Of a stretch of DNA of 64,000 nucleotides, positions 50,891 to 60,397 are shown one piece after another (the first letter of the stretch is position 1; every line of letters begins with the position of its first letter). Origin of the DNA: Lachancea thermotolerans CBS 6340 (Eukaryota; Ascomycota; Saccharomycetes; Saccharomycetales; Saccharomycetaceae); assembly GCF_000142805.1 (NCBI RefSeq), contig NC_013083.1, positions 744,001 through 808,000 of the forward strand, read 5' to 3'. A program made the position numbers and the translations under genes. Under the pieces are notes generated by a model that was not told the origin of the DNA, searched no databases, and saw only the letters and a list, made by a program, of their open reading frames with translations.

Positions 50891-50930
50891 GACAGCATGA
50901 TTTTTACTCGTATATGACAGTACAAACGTT

Positions 50931-53900
50931 CTATGCAGGACCGCGTGCCTGGTCGCGGAGCGGGCGAACGCGGAGCTCGTCGTCCGCTCGCGCAAAGGGA
51001 TCAAGATACACGGCCTCCTCGTGGGCGGCTGAGAACGGCGCCTGGTCCTTAAAGCGACACGTGGTGTGGTGAACCAGCGCATCGGCCAGGCGGCGCTGGG
51101 CGCGCGCTTCGCGCGCCCGCACGCGCGCCGCGTAGTGTGTGTACTCGGACTCGGACAGCGCGGCGAGCACGTAGTTGGCATTAACAAGCACGGCCATGGC
51201 ACCCTTCTGGCCAAAGCCGAAGGAAGTCAGGCACGCGGCCTTGACGTCAGCGACAAGGATGTTCTCCGAGGGGTACAACAGGTGCTCGAAGCGGCGGAAG
51301 CCCTGGTCGATGTTGTCTGCGTTACGGTTGCCCGGGACGACGCGATCCTGCATGAGCTGGAGTAGGCCGTTCGCCATCCAAGCGCCGGCCGCGCCCTTGG
51401 GGTGGCCAGTCAGGTGCTTCTGGAACACTGCCAGCAGCGGGTTGCCCGGGGTTCTGCCCAGGTGCTGCATGATGGTGTCGAGGATCTGGGACTCGTTGAG
51501 CTCGTTGGCCTTGGTTGAGGTGCCGTGGCACGAGGCGACGGTGAGGTCGTCGACAGTGAGGCCGAAGGTGGCCAGCGCGCCCTGCAGCGGCGACACGCGC
51601 GGGTTGTCGTGCCAGAAGTAGTTACCCCAGTGCTTTTTCGCGTCCGCGGCCTGGCGGTGCGCCAGCTGTTGCACAAGACGCGCCTCCGCGGGCCCGACGT
51701 CGGGCGCGCCGGCGGCTAGCTCGTTCTGCGCCCAGTCGTCGATCTCGCGCAGCCGCGCTTGCAGCTGCCGTTTGCGGTAGCGCGCGTCAAGCTTGGCGCT
51801 GCGCGCGCTGCGCGCGCGCGGCTGCTGGCGCGCACACGTTAGAATGCCCTTCCCGGGAGCCGGGAGCGAGCGACCGATCTTGTCCGAGGCCGTCGACGTC
51901 ATGGCCACAATTCCGTAGATAGGAACACCCATCTCTATGGCGACCTCCGCGGACATCAGGACCTGGATCCCCGCGCCGTGCGCTTCCAGAAACCCGGCAC
52001 GTGTCGAGGTCGCGGGCCGGCACATCTCTCGGGGGTCCCTGCCGCTCTGCAGCTCCTTGTCGCTGTTGACGGTGGCGCCCATGTTGCCGAACTCGTGGCT
52101 CACGTGCCCCTCCAGGTCGTCGTAGCCGCCCGCGATGCACACCTTGGCCTGGCCCGAGCGGATGGTCTCGACTGCGTTGTCCAGCGACTCCAGTGCGGTC
52201 GCGCACGCGCCCACGGGCGTCTTGATCGGCCCACTCGACGATAGCAGCAGCATGTTGACCCACGCGGCGCTGGCGTTGACAAACGTCTCCTGGATGATAT
52301 CGTTCTGTACGTCGGTGTCCTTCAGCCGCTCCTGGCGCATCGCGCGCAACGAGTTCATGCCGCCGATTCCGGACCCTGAACAGTTCCCGACCTCGGACAC
52401 GTGCACGTACTGGTACATTTCGTACGGGTCAGTGATACCTGAGGAGATGAGCGCCTCGGCGGTAGCGATCAGCGCATACAACGTGACCTGGTCGACCTGG
52501 GACGTGATGTCCTCGCCAATGCCGTAGCGCGCGGGGTCCCAGCCCGTGGGGACCTGGCCCGCCACAAACCTGTCGAGCCGCAGAGCCTTGGGTATCATTA
52601 GGGAACAGCCTTTTAGGAACTTGACATGGCACTCAGAGTTGCCCGTCTCCGCGATTGGGTACACCTCGACCAGCTCGCCGTGCTGCAGCTTGTACTGCTG
52701 CGCAGAGGCCGCGTCCATCTGGATGGGGCTCAGGTCGTGCGTAATAATAACCTCGTGTAGCAGCTGCTTCCTCTTCGGGTCGTAGCCTTGGAAGAGCTCG
52801 GGCTCGATGATCCGGATGCCGGTGTGCTCCAAGATCTGGGCCTCGTAGCGCTGCTTGATGTCCACTTCCTCGACGGGCAGCCCGGACTTGCAGTCGACCC
52901 AGCCTGAGCGCTCGGCTGAGCTCTGGTACTCGATCAGCCCCATAACGCAGGCCAATTCGATGCAGCCCTCGAGAGAGAACTCGCCCGACTTCTCCATCTC
53001 CCAGCGGGTCCGCGCGCTGCCCCATGGGCCGATCTCGGCGAATCCCGTGACGACAACCACTTGCGAGAGGTCCAGCAGCCCTGAGAGCTGCTCTCCGTTG
53101 AACTTGGCCCTCACCTCGTGGTAAGGCAGCATTTGTGGGAAGTCGGAGCGCACATTGCCCTTGGGCTCAACAAACTGAACCTCGGGCTCCTTCACGCCCC
53201 GGAGCTCCCTGGTTATCCGGGCCTGCTCCTCGATTTCCTCCCTGATTTCGACGGATGTGGCCATTTCCTTCTGTAGCTTTGACACAACTGAGCTGATGTT
53301 AGGAAGCGTCTGCAACCCGCCATTCAGGTCTGCAATCAGTGGACTCTCTTGCGAGCACTCGACAACGTTGTACGAGAGAAGCCCCAGCATGTTCAGAGCC
53401 ATTTCGTTGTTCGCAAACGTCCTCACGCCCATTTTCTCCAGTCCGCGCGCTACGAGGTCTCCCCCGTCATCGTTGGTCCACCCGTAGACACACCCACAGA
53501 TACTGAGCTCTGTAGACCAGTCCTCATCGTACCATTTCTGGAGAACAAGCGCCAAAAATGTATCCTTGAAGTTAGACTCTTCGTATATGTTAGCGTGGTT
53601 GGGCGACAGTGGGAGAAGGACGTGCGTAGGTCTAGTTTCCATTGCGTGGACACGCTTTTCTTTCACAAAGCATCCTAGTAATCTCAAAAGGTTGACACTC
53701 GAGGACCTGTGCGTGAGTTCCGCTTCGGAACTGTAATCCAGGATGGATCCCGGAGTAGCCTTGACATTCATTGGCAGCAAGAAGTCAATGTCGCCAATAT
53801 TCGAAAAGAGGTACTCTGAAAACCGGAAAACGTCAATTTTAGAGCTTATGTTGAGCGGAAGGACGATTAGCTTCGATCCGCTGGCACCATATTTCTGGTA

Positions 53901-56147
53901 GCTTTTTTGAAAAGCGCTAGTCGTTTCGTGGTCGTAGCGCTGTGTAGCTACGACAACCACGGTGCCTGCCTGGAGCAGGGCGTTTATAACCTCCAGAGAG
54001 AGATTGTCTTTGGCGTCTGAAACTAGGATGAGAGCTCTCTTGTCAGAAAAGGATACACCAGCTTTACCTATTCTCAAGAGATTATTCAGGTACATCTGCG
54101 TCAAAGCTTTATCATAAATCCATTCGCCTGAAACATGCGACCTTCTTTTTAGATGCAGAAAGGGAACAACACCAGTGGGGATTGACACATTTGGCTGATG
54201 CGTTTGCCGCACTGGTTGAGGGGGCACGTCATCTTCATCATCGGAGGAGGATATTTCGCAGTCGCTAACAATAATATCCTGCTCATCGTCTTTAGTCGTA
54301 ATCAAGCTTTTATTCACCGAAAAAACAGCTTCATTGATAATTCCACGAAAAAATGAGGCGACATGGTCAGAGTTCCTTAGGAAAATAAGTAATTGCTCGT
54401 AGATGGTTTCAAACTGCGCGCGAATATTATGGGGAGAATTATTAGACGCAAGCGAGTACTGGATAATTTTTGAATAAACCTGGAAAAGTTCTTTTTCGAT
54501 TTTGTAGTAGCTGCTCATGTCGCTGTCTAATTTTGTCGACACAATAGAAGTTTCAGCAGAGCTCTTTGTTGTCCCGACCGACATTTCTTTGATATACTGG
54601 GATGGGTCATATGATCTAACATGCTGCATAGTTGCATGCTCGCTGCCCAGGGGCTCATAGGATGTAAATTGAGTGGCAGAATAGACGGGTTGACTCGAAA
54701 TGTCTCTCAAGCAAGCTTGGATAATACCCTCGAAACGTCTTTTAACAGACAATGAAAATGGTTCTGTTTCAAGCTTGTGCTGAATAATCTTAATGATGCT
54801 CAGGTCTGCTCTGTTAACCAAGTTGTGTATCTCATTTGGGCTGAGGATTTCGACTGCTTTTTGAGGATTTAGAAGCGCAGCGTGAAGCAGCTGAAGCACA
54901 GATTGTTTGCCCCAGTTCCATGCTGAATCATATACACGGATCTTGAGTGGCGAGAATGAGCGCGTCAATGACTTTTCAATGTAGTCCAGGCCAAATTCTT
55001 CCCCTATCGCTGACAACTTTCCTTCCATTGCCTCAAGTTTGGATTTTAGAATTTCTATTTCGCATTGAGCATCTGTTACCTTAAGATGTTGGCCCATGAC
55101 ATTGTGCTGCTCCTTCTGCAGTTGCATCAAATCACTGTTACACTCGTTGTAAACTTCAATGTCGACAGTTTTCGGTTTTTCATCGGTTTCAGCGCTACAT
55201 CCTGCCCCTACGTCATTCGTTTTAGCCGATTCTAGGGAGTAGTCTATTTTTTTGAATTTGGCAAACTCAACACACGAGTTGTCGATAAATTGCTGGGTTT
55301 CTTCTTCGCTTGAGAATCTAGTTTTCAAGTCTCGAGAAGCAATGAAAAGAAGAAGAGGGGCACTGTTGTTGACGCCCCAGGAACGACTCAAGTACTCCTT
55401 AACAGCGCTAACGGTACCCAATTTGCCTGCAAACTTTCGGGGGATAAACTTCGTGACCTCGCCGAGCGTCACAGGTCCTAGCGTCTTGGGAGATTCCACT
55501 TCCTTGCATATAGATTCCAAGCTCATGTCTTCGAGCTGCGCATCTTGCAAGCCGGGTAGCTCCTTGTAAAGATCACCTTTGATTTCGTTCTGGAGGGTTG
55601 ACTTACCTTTGCAAAGCTCCTTCAAGGTGTGGGAAAGTGGTAGAGTTTCGATGGAATAGCCCGCTATTTTGTTGGCAACCACAGATTGTACAACAAGTTC
55701 TGTAGTGAGCTCTGGTTGAGTTGAGAAAGAGCGGCCTGAAGTGGCGCCAGATGAGTTGCAAGATGTTGAGATTTCTTGGGCGCGTGGTATCTCAGTTCCG
55801 TCGTTTATTTTTCCTTGTGCGTTCTCCTCTGGGGCGTCAGTCTTCTCAACAGATTGTGCAGGAGGGTCATAGCGGTAACAGATTTTGTCCATGTCACCGG
55901 CTACAGAAAAAACTTCTCTGCGAGTTGAAATGGTGGTAGCGTTTTCATAGTTCTCATTTTGCTTTAGGGTTCTTTTGGCCATGTTCGCAAGAATAGGCTG
56001 CGGGCCGATCTCTATGTAGCGTTCGGTTTGACGCTCGTTCAAGAGCACTTCCTGCGTCTCAACCCACCTAACAGGCCAGGCAAACTGGTAGGCCAGTAGC
56101 TCAGTGAGCAGCACGTGACAAAGTTCATCTTGGTTCTCGGGCGACAT
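50931..56147 (-). CDS. Divergent fatty-acid-synthase alpha-subunit paralog lacking PPTase
   Basis: This 1738-residue protein follows the domain order of yeast Fas2 (1887). Compared with Fas2 from memory: malonyl/palmitoyl-transferase tail (1-95, ELLAYQFAWPVRWVETQ); acyl-carrier domain with Ser183 in GKSTLQNE intact; structural domain (about 300-660) including an acidic insert (620-645); ketoreductase region (about 700-930); ketosynthase (about 1020-1660) with Cys1315 (GACAT), His1541 (HGTSTKAN) and His1582 (GHPKGAAGAW) all present. Two parts look lost. The ketoreductase has VSDAKDNLS where Fas2 has its Gly-rich NADPH loop, and YEESN (855-859) where Fas2 has the catalytic Tyr-x3-Lys, so the Lys is Asn. 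The protein also ends at the position before the Fas2 phosphopantetheinyl-transferase domain. I start at the ATG at 56147; five codons upstream only a TTG is available. The frame has no internal break over 5.2 kb, so it is probably under selection. It would need priming in trans and a beta-subunit partner from elsewhere. Confidence 0.9.
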   Translation of the reverse strand: MSPENQDELCHVLLTELLAYQFAWPVRWVETQEVLLNERQTERYIEIGPQPILANMAKRTLKQNENYENATTISTRREVFSVAGDMDKICYRYDPPAQSVEKTDAPEENAQGKINDGTEIPRAQEISTSCNSSGATSGRSFSTQPELTTELVVQSVVANKIAGYSIETLPLSHTLKELCKGKSTLQNEIKGDLYKELPGLQDAQLEDMSLESICKEVESPKTLGPVTLGEVTKFIPRKFAGKLGTVSAVKEYLSRSWGVNNSAPLLLFIASRDLKTRFSSEEETQQFIDNSCVEFAKFKKIDYSLESAKTNDVGAGCSAETDEKPKTVDIEVYNECNSDLMQLQKEQHNVMGQHLKVTDAQCEIEILKSKLEAMEGKLSAIGEEFGLDYIEKSLTRSFSPLKIRVYDSAWNWGKQSVLQLLHAALLNPQKAVEILSPNEIHNLVNRADLSIIKIIQHKLETEPFSLSVKRRFEGIIQACLRDISSQPVYSATQFTSYEPLGSEHATMQHVRSYDPSQYIKEMSVGTTKSSAETSIVSTKLDSDMSSYYKIEKELFQVYSKIIQYSLASNNSPHNIRAQFETIYEQLLIFLRNSDHVASFFRGIINEAVFSVNKSLITTKDDEQDIIVSDCEISSSDDEDDVPPQPVRQTHQPNVSIPTGVVPFLHLKRRSHVSGEWIYDKALTQMYLNNLLRIGKAGVSFSDKRALILVSDAKDNLSLEVINALLQAGTVVVVATQRYDHETTSAFQKSYQKYGASGSKLIVLPLNISSKIDVFRFSEYLFSNIGDIDFLLPMNVKATPGSILDYSSEAELTHRSSSVNLLRLLGCFVKEKRVHAMETRPTHVLLPLSPNHANIYEESNFKDTFLALVLQKWYDEDWSTELSICGCVYGWTNDDGGDLVARGLEKMGVRTFANNEMALNMLGLLSYNVVECSQESPLIADLNGGLQTLPNISSVVSKLQKEMATSVEIREEIEEQARITRELRGVKEPEVQFVEPKGNVRSDFPQMLPYHEVRAKFNGEQLSGLLDLSQVVVVTGFAEIGPWGSARTRWEMEKSGEFSLEGCIELACVMGLIEYQSSAERSGWVDCKSGLPVEEVDIKQRYEAQILEHTGIRIIEPELFQGYDPKRKQLLHEVIITHDLSPIQMDAASAQQYKLQHGELVEVYPIAETGNSECHVKFLKGCSLMIPKALRLDRFVAGQVPTGWDPARYGIGEDITSQVDQVTLYALIATAEALISSGITDPYEMYQYVHVSEVGNCSGSGIGGMNSLRAMRQERLKDTDVQNDIIQETFVNASAAWVNMLLLSSSGPIKTPVGACATALESLDNAVETIRSGQAKVCIAGGYDDLEGHVSHEFGNMGATVNSDKELQSGRDPREMCRPATSTRAGFLEAHGAGIQVLMSAEVAIEMGVPIYGIVAMTSTASDKIGRSLPAPGKGILTCARQQPRARSARSAKLDARYRKRQLQARLREIDDWAQNELAAGAPDVGPAEARLVQQLAHRQAADAKKHWGNYFWHDNPRVSPLQGALATFGLTVDDLTVASCHGTSTKANELNESQILDTIMQHLGRTPGNPLLAVFQKHLTGHPKGAAGAWMANGLLQLMQDRVVPGNRNADNIDQGFRRFEHLLYPSENILVADVKAACLTSFGFGQKGAMAVLVNANYVLAALSESEYTHYAARVRAREARAQRRLADALVHHTTCRFKDQAPFSAAHEEAVYLDPFARADDELRVRPLRDQARGPA

Positions 56148-58000
56148 TACAGGCGACAACAATGGTTTCTGTATTGATCAAAACTTGGAGCCGAAATAAG
56201 CTACGGTACTCTTCGGACGCTTGCATCTATATATACGCTCAAAGGGGCGTAAGGTTTAGTAACATAATATTAAACGATTGCCAGGTTATCTCAAGAAGCT
56301 GGATTGAATTTTCCAACAGTTGGCTTGCAACCCCAACATGAACCGCCCTGGAAAGATCTTCCATGGCGCGATCCTGCGTCCCAACATGACACCTGTATAG
56401 CTTATACGAGAAGGAAAACATAGTTTGTTGATTACCTAATCACATGACCCTAGAGGAGACTCATCACCGCGTGCTCCGATGACTCGTCCAGAAGACCGGC
56501 GCTAGGACGCGGCGCGAGCACTGAAGAGCTGGAGTTCGCATTTAAGCCAACCGGAGAAATAGGGCTAATGCTCTTGTTGCCAGTCGTTTGACGCTACCAT
56601 GCGCGCGTATATCCATGCGATGAGAAGTTCTAGCACTTGGCTTGGATTTTTGCCACTCGCTATCGAAGACATCGGGAAACATGTCTGGCGTTGCTAGTAT
56701 TTTTTACTACTCAGCGCTCGATTCTTCTCTTAAATGCCATCCTTTAACGATAGTGGCAGAGTTAGTGCTCTGCGGTATGAGTGTTAGAATACTAAAATAT
56801 TAGGATATTAGTGTATTCAGAGGTAAAAACCAACAGGAAACAGTCCTAGACCAAATAAGTCGCATTACACAACACAAAATCAAATGTTTATCGTTAATCT
56901 CGCTTCGTACTATCAAAATATGAACGGCGGAACGACCGGCGATAACACACCCTAGTGCAAACCGAACACAGCAGGCATGAATATGGATACGCGGTCGCTG
57001 GGCTGCCTCTCAATGAGATGTGATACGTAACTACGCGATGGTGGCAGGCGCTTCTTGGGTTGAACTCAGCACTTATCCCATTGTTGAGTTTATATTGCGT
57101 ACACGATGATGTTGAAAAGGGCTCTCAGTAAAGTTAAGAACTAATCAAAATGTTCCGCATCTCCTACGACTAGTGTCATTTGACCGGGTTTGCGTCTTAT
57201 TGAAAGAACTTGTTTCTGTTCGAGCACTCTTCGAAATATGCCGCAACATTCTAACCCCTCTCGCAAATACCTAAGAGAGCGTTTTGTCACTTGATGTCCT
57301 TTCGCGCGTCTCTAGTAAACCTGCGAGGTAAAGCACCTTTTTAGAAGCAGCAATGAGCCCGAAGGCTTCTCAACAAATGTTGGATTTAGGTACAATCACA
57401 CGTTGTAATGAACTTTCGGTTTGCATGTGCTCTAATCACTAAGCTCAAGCAATGCGACCCTTGGTCACACTTTCCCACTATAGATCCACGCGGCCAAATG
57501 GCCAGGAGCTATTTCTTCGTTTTCCGAGAAAGCCATTAACCAACAAGAGCCTCGAAAATCGCGATCTTCCGCTAGCACGAAATCTTTCTCAAGCAAGTTG
57601 AAAATACACAAGGGGGCACGAAACACGCGTCGAGAGAAGAAGTACAAACGAAATTTGTGCACATCAGCTAAAAAACACAAGCGCTTAGCTTAGAAATGCA
57701 TGAATGAGCGCTGAGGACTGCAGTCATGTGGATGTGAAGCCTTCTTTTCGTTGGTTTGTAGTGCCTTCTTCTTCGGAAGCATTGGTGCTAAGCGCTTCTA
57801 AATTCTCGCAGGTGATGTTTAAGCCCGCCGGCGTTCCACACACAGACCAACATTTCTTTAACACGACTTCAGCGCGTACAATTATATTCGTTGAAAACGA
57901 TATCCGCTAACCTGGAAAACTTCATTTTTCAGGCAAGAGTTTCGCAATTCACGAATAAACAATCGTTGAACGGTTAACGTAAACAAAGAAAACCGCACAG
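56148..58000. other. Long gene-free spacer, FAS2-like to RHO3
   Basis: 1853 bases between divergent genes. TATATATA occurs at about 56228-56235, some 80 bases from the FAS2-like ATG. No open frame above 75 codons looks like protein, no tRNA, and no intron signals were found before RHO3. In S. cerevisiae RPI1 (YIL119C) precedes RHO3; I see no trace of it here. Confidence 0.45.
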
Positions 58001-58696
58001 ATGCCCATTTGTGGAGGAAGTTCGGCGTCAAAAAAGCCTATAGAGCGTAAGATTGTCATTCTGGGTGATGGTGCGTGTGGTAAGACGTCTTTACTGAACG
58101 TTTTTACACGGGGATACTTCCCTAAAGTTTACGAGCCAACGGTATTCGAAAACTACATACATGACATTTTCGTGGACAGCCAGCACATCACGTTGAGTCT
58201 TTGGGATACTGCGGGTCAAGAAGAATTCGACCGTTTACGGTCACTCTCATATTCCGACACTCACACGATCATGCTCTGCTTTTCTGTGGACTCTAGGGAC
58301 TCGCTGGACAACGTACAGCACAAATGGGTTGGGGAAATTGCGGATCACTGCGAAGGCGTCAAGCTTGTGCTTGTAGCGCTGAAGTGTGACTTAAGAAGCA
58401 ACGAAGAAGAGTTCGCGTTGGACACCGCCATCACACCAGGGAACATCCAGCAGCAGCAGCAGCAGCAGCAGCAATCCTCAGTGCAATCTGGTGGCCTAAT
58501 ATCCTACGAGGAGGGTTTGGCTATGGCGAAAAAAATCGGTGCTCTTCGTTACTTGGAATGCAGTGCTAAAATGAACAGAGGTGTTAACGAAGCCTTTACT
58601 GAAGCTGCGAGATGCGCTTTGACAGCGACTCCCAAGGGTGCCAAAGACCACGCTGGCGAGGAATCGAAGAAAGGCAGTAGCTGTACCGTTATGTGA
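58001..58696 (+). CDS. RHO3: Rho3, Rho-family GTPase
   Basis: Rho3 is a membrane-anchored GTPase that controls polarised exocytosis and actin organisation through the exocyst (Exo70), Myo2 and formins. The 231-residue protein has the P-loop GDGACGKT (22-29), the effector segment YEPTVFENY, the DTAGQEE switch II, and the LKCDLR (NKxD-equivalent) and ECSAK base-recognition motifs. It ends in the prenylation box CTVM, preceded by an adjacent Ser-Ser. The two Cys at the N-terminus common to Rho3 proteins are reduced to one here (Cys4), a possible palmitoylation site. The Rho insert region (about 135-165) carries a nine-residue Gln tract. It starts the right-hand syntenic block (YIL118W). Confidence 0.95.
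   Translation: MPICGGSSASKKPIERKIVILGDGACGKTSLLNVFTRGYFPKVYEPTVFENYIHDIFVDSQHITLSLWDTAGQEEFDRLRSLSYSDTHTIMLCFSVDSRDSLDNVQHKWVGEIADHCEGVKLVLVALKCDLRSNEEEFALDTAITPGNIQQQQQQQQQSSVQSGGLISYEEGLAMAKKIGALRYLECSAKMNRGVNEAFTEAARCALTATPKGAKDHAGEESKKGSSCTVM
58448..58474. repeat. CAG tract coding poly-Gln in RHO3
   Basis: Eight CAG codons and a final CAA encode nine glutamines in the Rho insert loop. Pure CAG repeats are length-unstable. S. cerevisiae Rho3 is Asn-rich at the same place, from memory. Confidence 0.85.
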
Positions 58697-58805
58697 GGGT
58701 CTCGCAACTCTTATCCCTCCATTGCAATGCTAATATATTATAATTTACATAAGAGTTTTTCCCGCAACTAAAAAGAGATCAATGGCCACCGCAGTTGCTT
58801 TCCGT

Positions 58806-59702
58806 TCAACTCTCGTCTTCGAACATCTTGTCAAGGTAAACGGAAGGGGTTTTTGCTCTGTCTAAAGGCTTATCTCTGAGCCCTGATTTCACGGGCGAAG
58901 TACTTCTGCTCTTGGCTATGCCGACCGCACTGCCCATGCTGGACTTGTTTCTGGCTTTGTACATGGCCTTCCTTGTCGAGGGCGCAGCTTTTTCGGGCTT
59001 ATTCAACTCTGCGCCCGAATCGGAAACCAAAGATGAAACAGAGTTGTTCATATTTTGCAGAACTGCGCTCTTACGCTGTTGGTTTACAATTTCAACGGTA
59101 GGGGAAATAAAAAGAGACTTGCGGTTTTGGGCAGCAGTTTGATCACGAATTGACGAGTAAAATTCTTGTGCCAAAGAAGTACTAGAGTCTTGGTTAGAGA
59201 GAGCAGGAGAGGGCTGTTGAAAATCAGGGCGATCTAGTAAGCGTGCAACGCTTCGCGATTGGGGTGTATGTACCGCTTTAGAAAGAAAGCCAGACTTCTC
59301 CGGGTCATCGGAATTCCCGAGCTTGGAATAAGACTTGCCGCCCACATGAGATTGAAATTCTTGATCTATGGTTTCAAAGCGCAGTTTCTCAGTTTGGCGA
59401 CGAGATATGTAAGCCGACACAATGTACGCTAGTGCGATGATGAGGAATATAAACCCTACAACGCTTCCAACCGCAATGAAAAGTGTGCCAGAAGGCTTGT
59501 CGGAGCTCCAAATGTGCGGATTCCCTTTGATGGAAGGAGGAGTAATTGTGGGCGTTGTGTAGGTTTTGGTGGATGATGCTTTTCCGGCATTCGTTAATGA
59601 GGGCATTGCCCTCTCGAACATCGTCGCATGAACCAGAGATGTGCTCGCTTTTTGAGTCTTCAATATCGCGGTAGAGCTTATAAAATCAGTCTGATGAACC
59701 AT
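58806..59702 (-). CDS. PRM5: Prm5/YNL058C-like single-pass membrane protein
   Basis: Prm5 and its WGD paralog YNL058C are pheromone- and cell-wall-stress-induced membrane proteins of unknown biochemical role. The 298-residue protein (S. cerevisiae about 318) has a Ser/Thr-rich extracellular N-terminus (1-70), one transmembrane segment (about 72-98, [27 protein letters not shown] split by the bilayer) followed by basic RR, and a long polar cytosolic tail with Ser/Thr-Pro sites (TSPVKSG, PQSRS). There is no cleavable signal peptide; the single helix would act as the anchor. It lies convergent to RHO3, as in S. cerevisiae (YIL118W-YIL117C). The name rests on layout and position; sequence conservation in this family is low. 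Confidence 0.82.
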
Positions 59703-59887
59703 GGCCGGCTGTTGCTGAATACTCAGGAGCTATACCAGCTTTTTGGCTTCCAGGTTTTCGCTTGTTCTTCGAGAATGTCTAATAATAAATTATTGATCTG
59801 TCCAATTTTCACACAAAGCTCTTATAGAATATGTAAACAGTTCATTGAACGCGAGAAATTAAAGAAAAGACGACAAACGCGCATCGC

Positions 59888-60397
59888 ATGGTCTACATCC
59901 CTCCTTTAAACTTTGCACCGGTAGTCAGCACTGAGGTTTCGCTGTACCGGTCTGGCTACCCGATGCCGCTTAACTATGCTTTCATTGCTGATCAGCTACA
60001 CCTCCGCACGATTATATACGTAGGCGACAAAGAGCTTTCTGAGGATTACAACGAGTTTTTAACTCAGCATAACATACAATATCACTTTGTGCATATGAAC
60101 TCATGCCGTGATAAGAACGTTCAGGAGCAAATGGATAAAGTGCTACGGCTGATAGTGGATCGGGCAAACTACCCCATTCTAATACATTCCAACAAGGGAA
60201 AACATCGAGTTGGAGTGGTGGTAGGCATTATTCGCAAGTTGCTTCAAGGTTGGTCTACTACAGGAATTTATCAAGAGTACGACATTTTTAGCGGAGGACT
60301 GAAAGGCCAGGTTGACCTCGAGTTTATTACAATGTTTGATACAGAGCTAATAGTGCGCAGAGACCACTTGCCCGATTTTGTGAAGTGGGAGCGCTGA
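59888..60397 (+). CDS. OCA2: Oca2-like Siw14-family protein, likely pseudophosphatase
   Basis: Oca2 belongs to the Siw14/Oca family of atypical dual-specificity phosphatases (inositol-pyrophosphate-type), which form a complex linked to stress and TOR signalling. The 169-residue protein (S. cerevisiae about 197) has the family core NFAPVVSTEVSLYRSGYPMP (about 7-26), TIIYVGDKELSEDY (about 43-56) and FITMFDTEL near the end. The catalytic loop reads HSNKGKHR (100-107). The nucleophilic Cys of the CX5R motif is Ser101 and the Arg107 remains, so phosphatase activity is unlikely; I recall Oca2 being considered non-catalytic in S. cerevisiae too. In S. cerevisiae OCA2 is YNL056W on chromosome XIV; here it sits between the chromosome-IX genes PRM5 and HIS5. 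Confidence 0.88.
   Translation: MVYIPPLNFAPVVSTEVSLYRSGYPMPLNYAFIADQLHLRTIIYVGDKELSEDYNEFLTQHNIQYHFVHMNSCRDKNVQEQMDKVLRLIVDRANYPILIHSNKGKHRVGVVVGIIRKLLQGWSTTGIYQEYDIFSGGLKGQVDLEFITMFDTELIVRRDHLPDFVKWER

Noticed and set aside
50684-51214. 176-codon minus-strand frame across the minisatellite
   Set aside because: It overlaps the FAS2-like 3' end in another frame, and its Pro/Arg/Ala repeats come from the GC-rich decamer.
50931-56147. The FAS2-like gene being the organism's ordinary FAS2
   Set aside because: Loss of the ketoreductase Lys and glycine loop and the absent PPTase are not compatible with a sole essential Fas2; a canonical copy is expected elsewhere, though this cannot be checked here.
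57704-57910. 68-codon frame upstream of RHO3, considered as a small gene or leader peptide
   Set aside because: No recognisable features, no intron signals linking it to RHO3.
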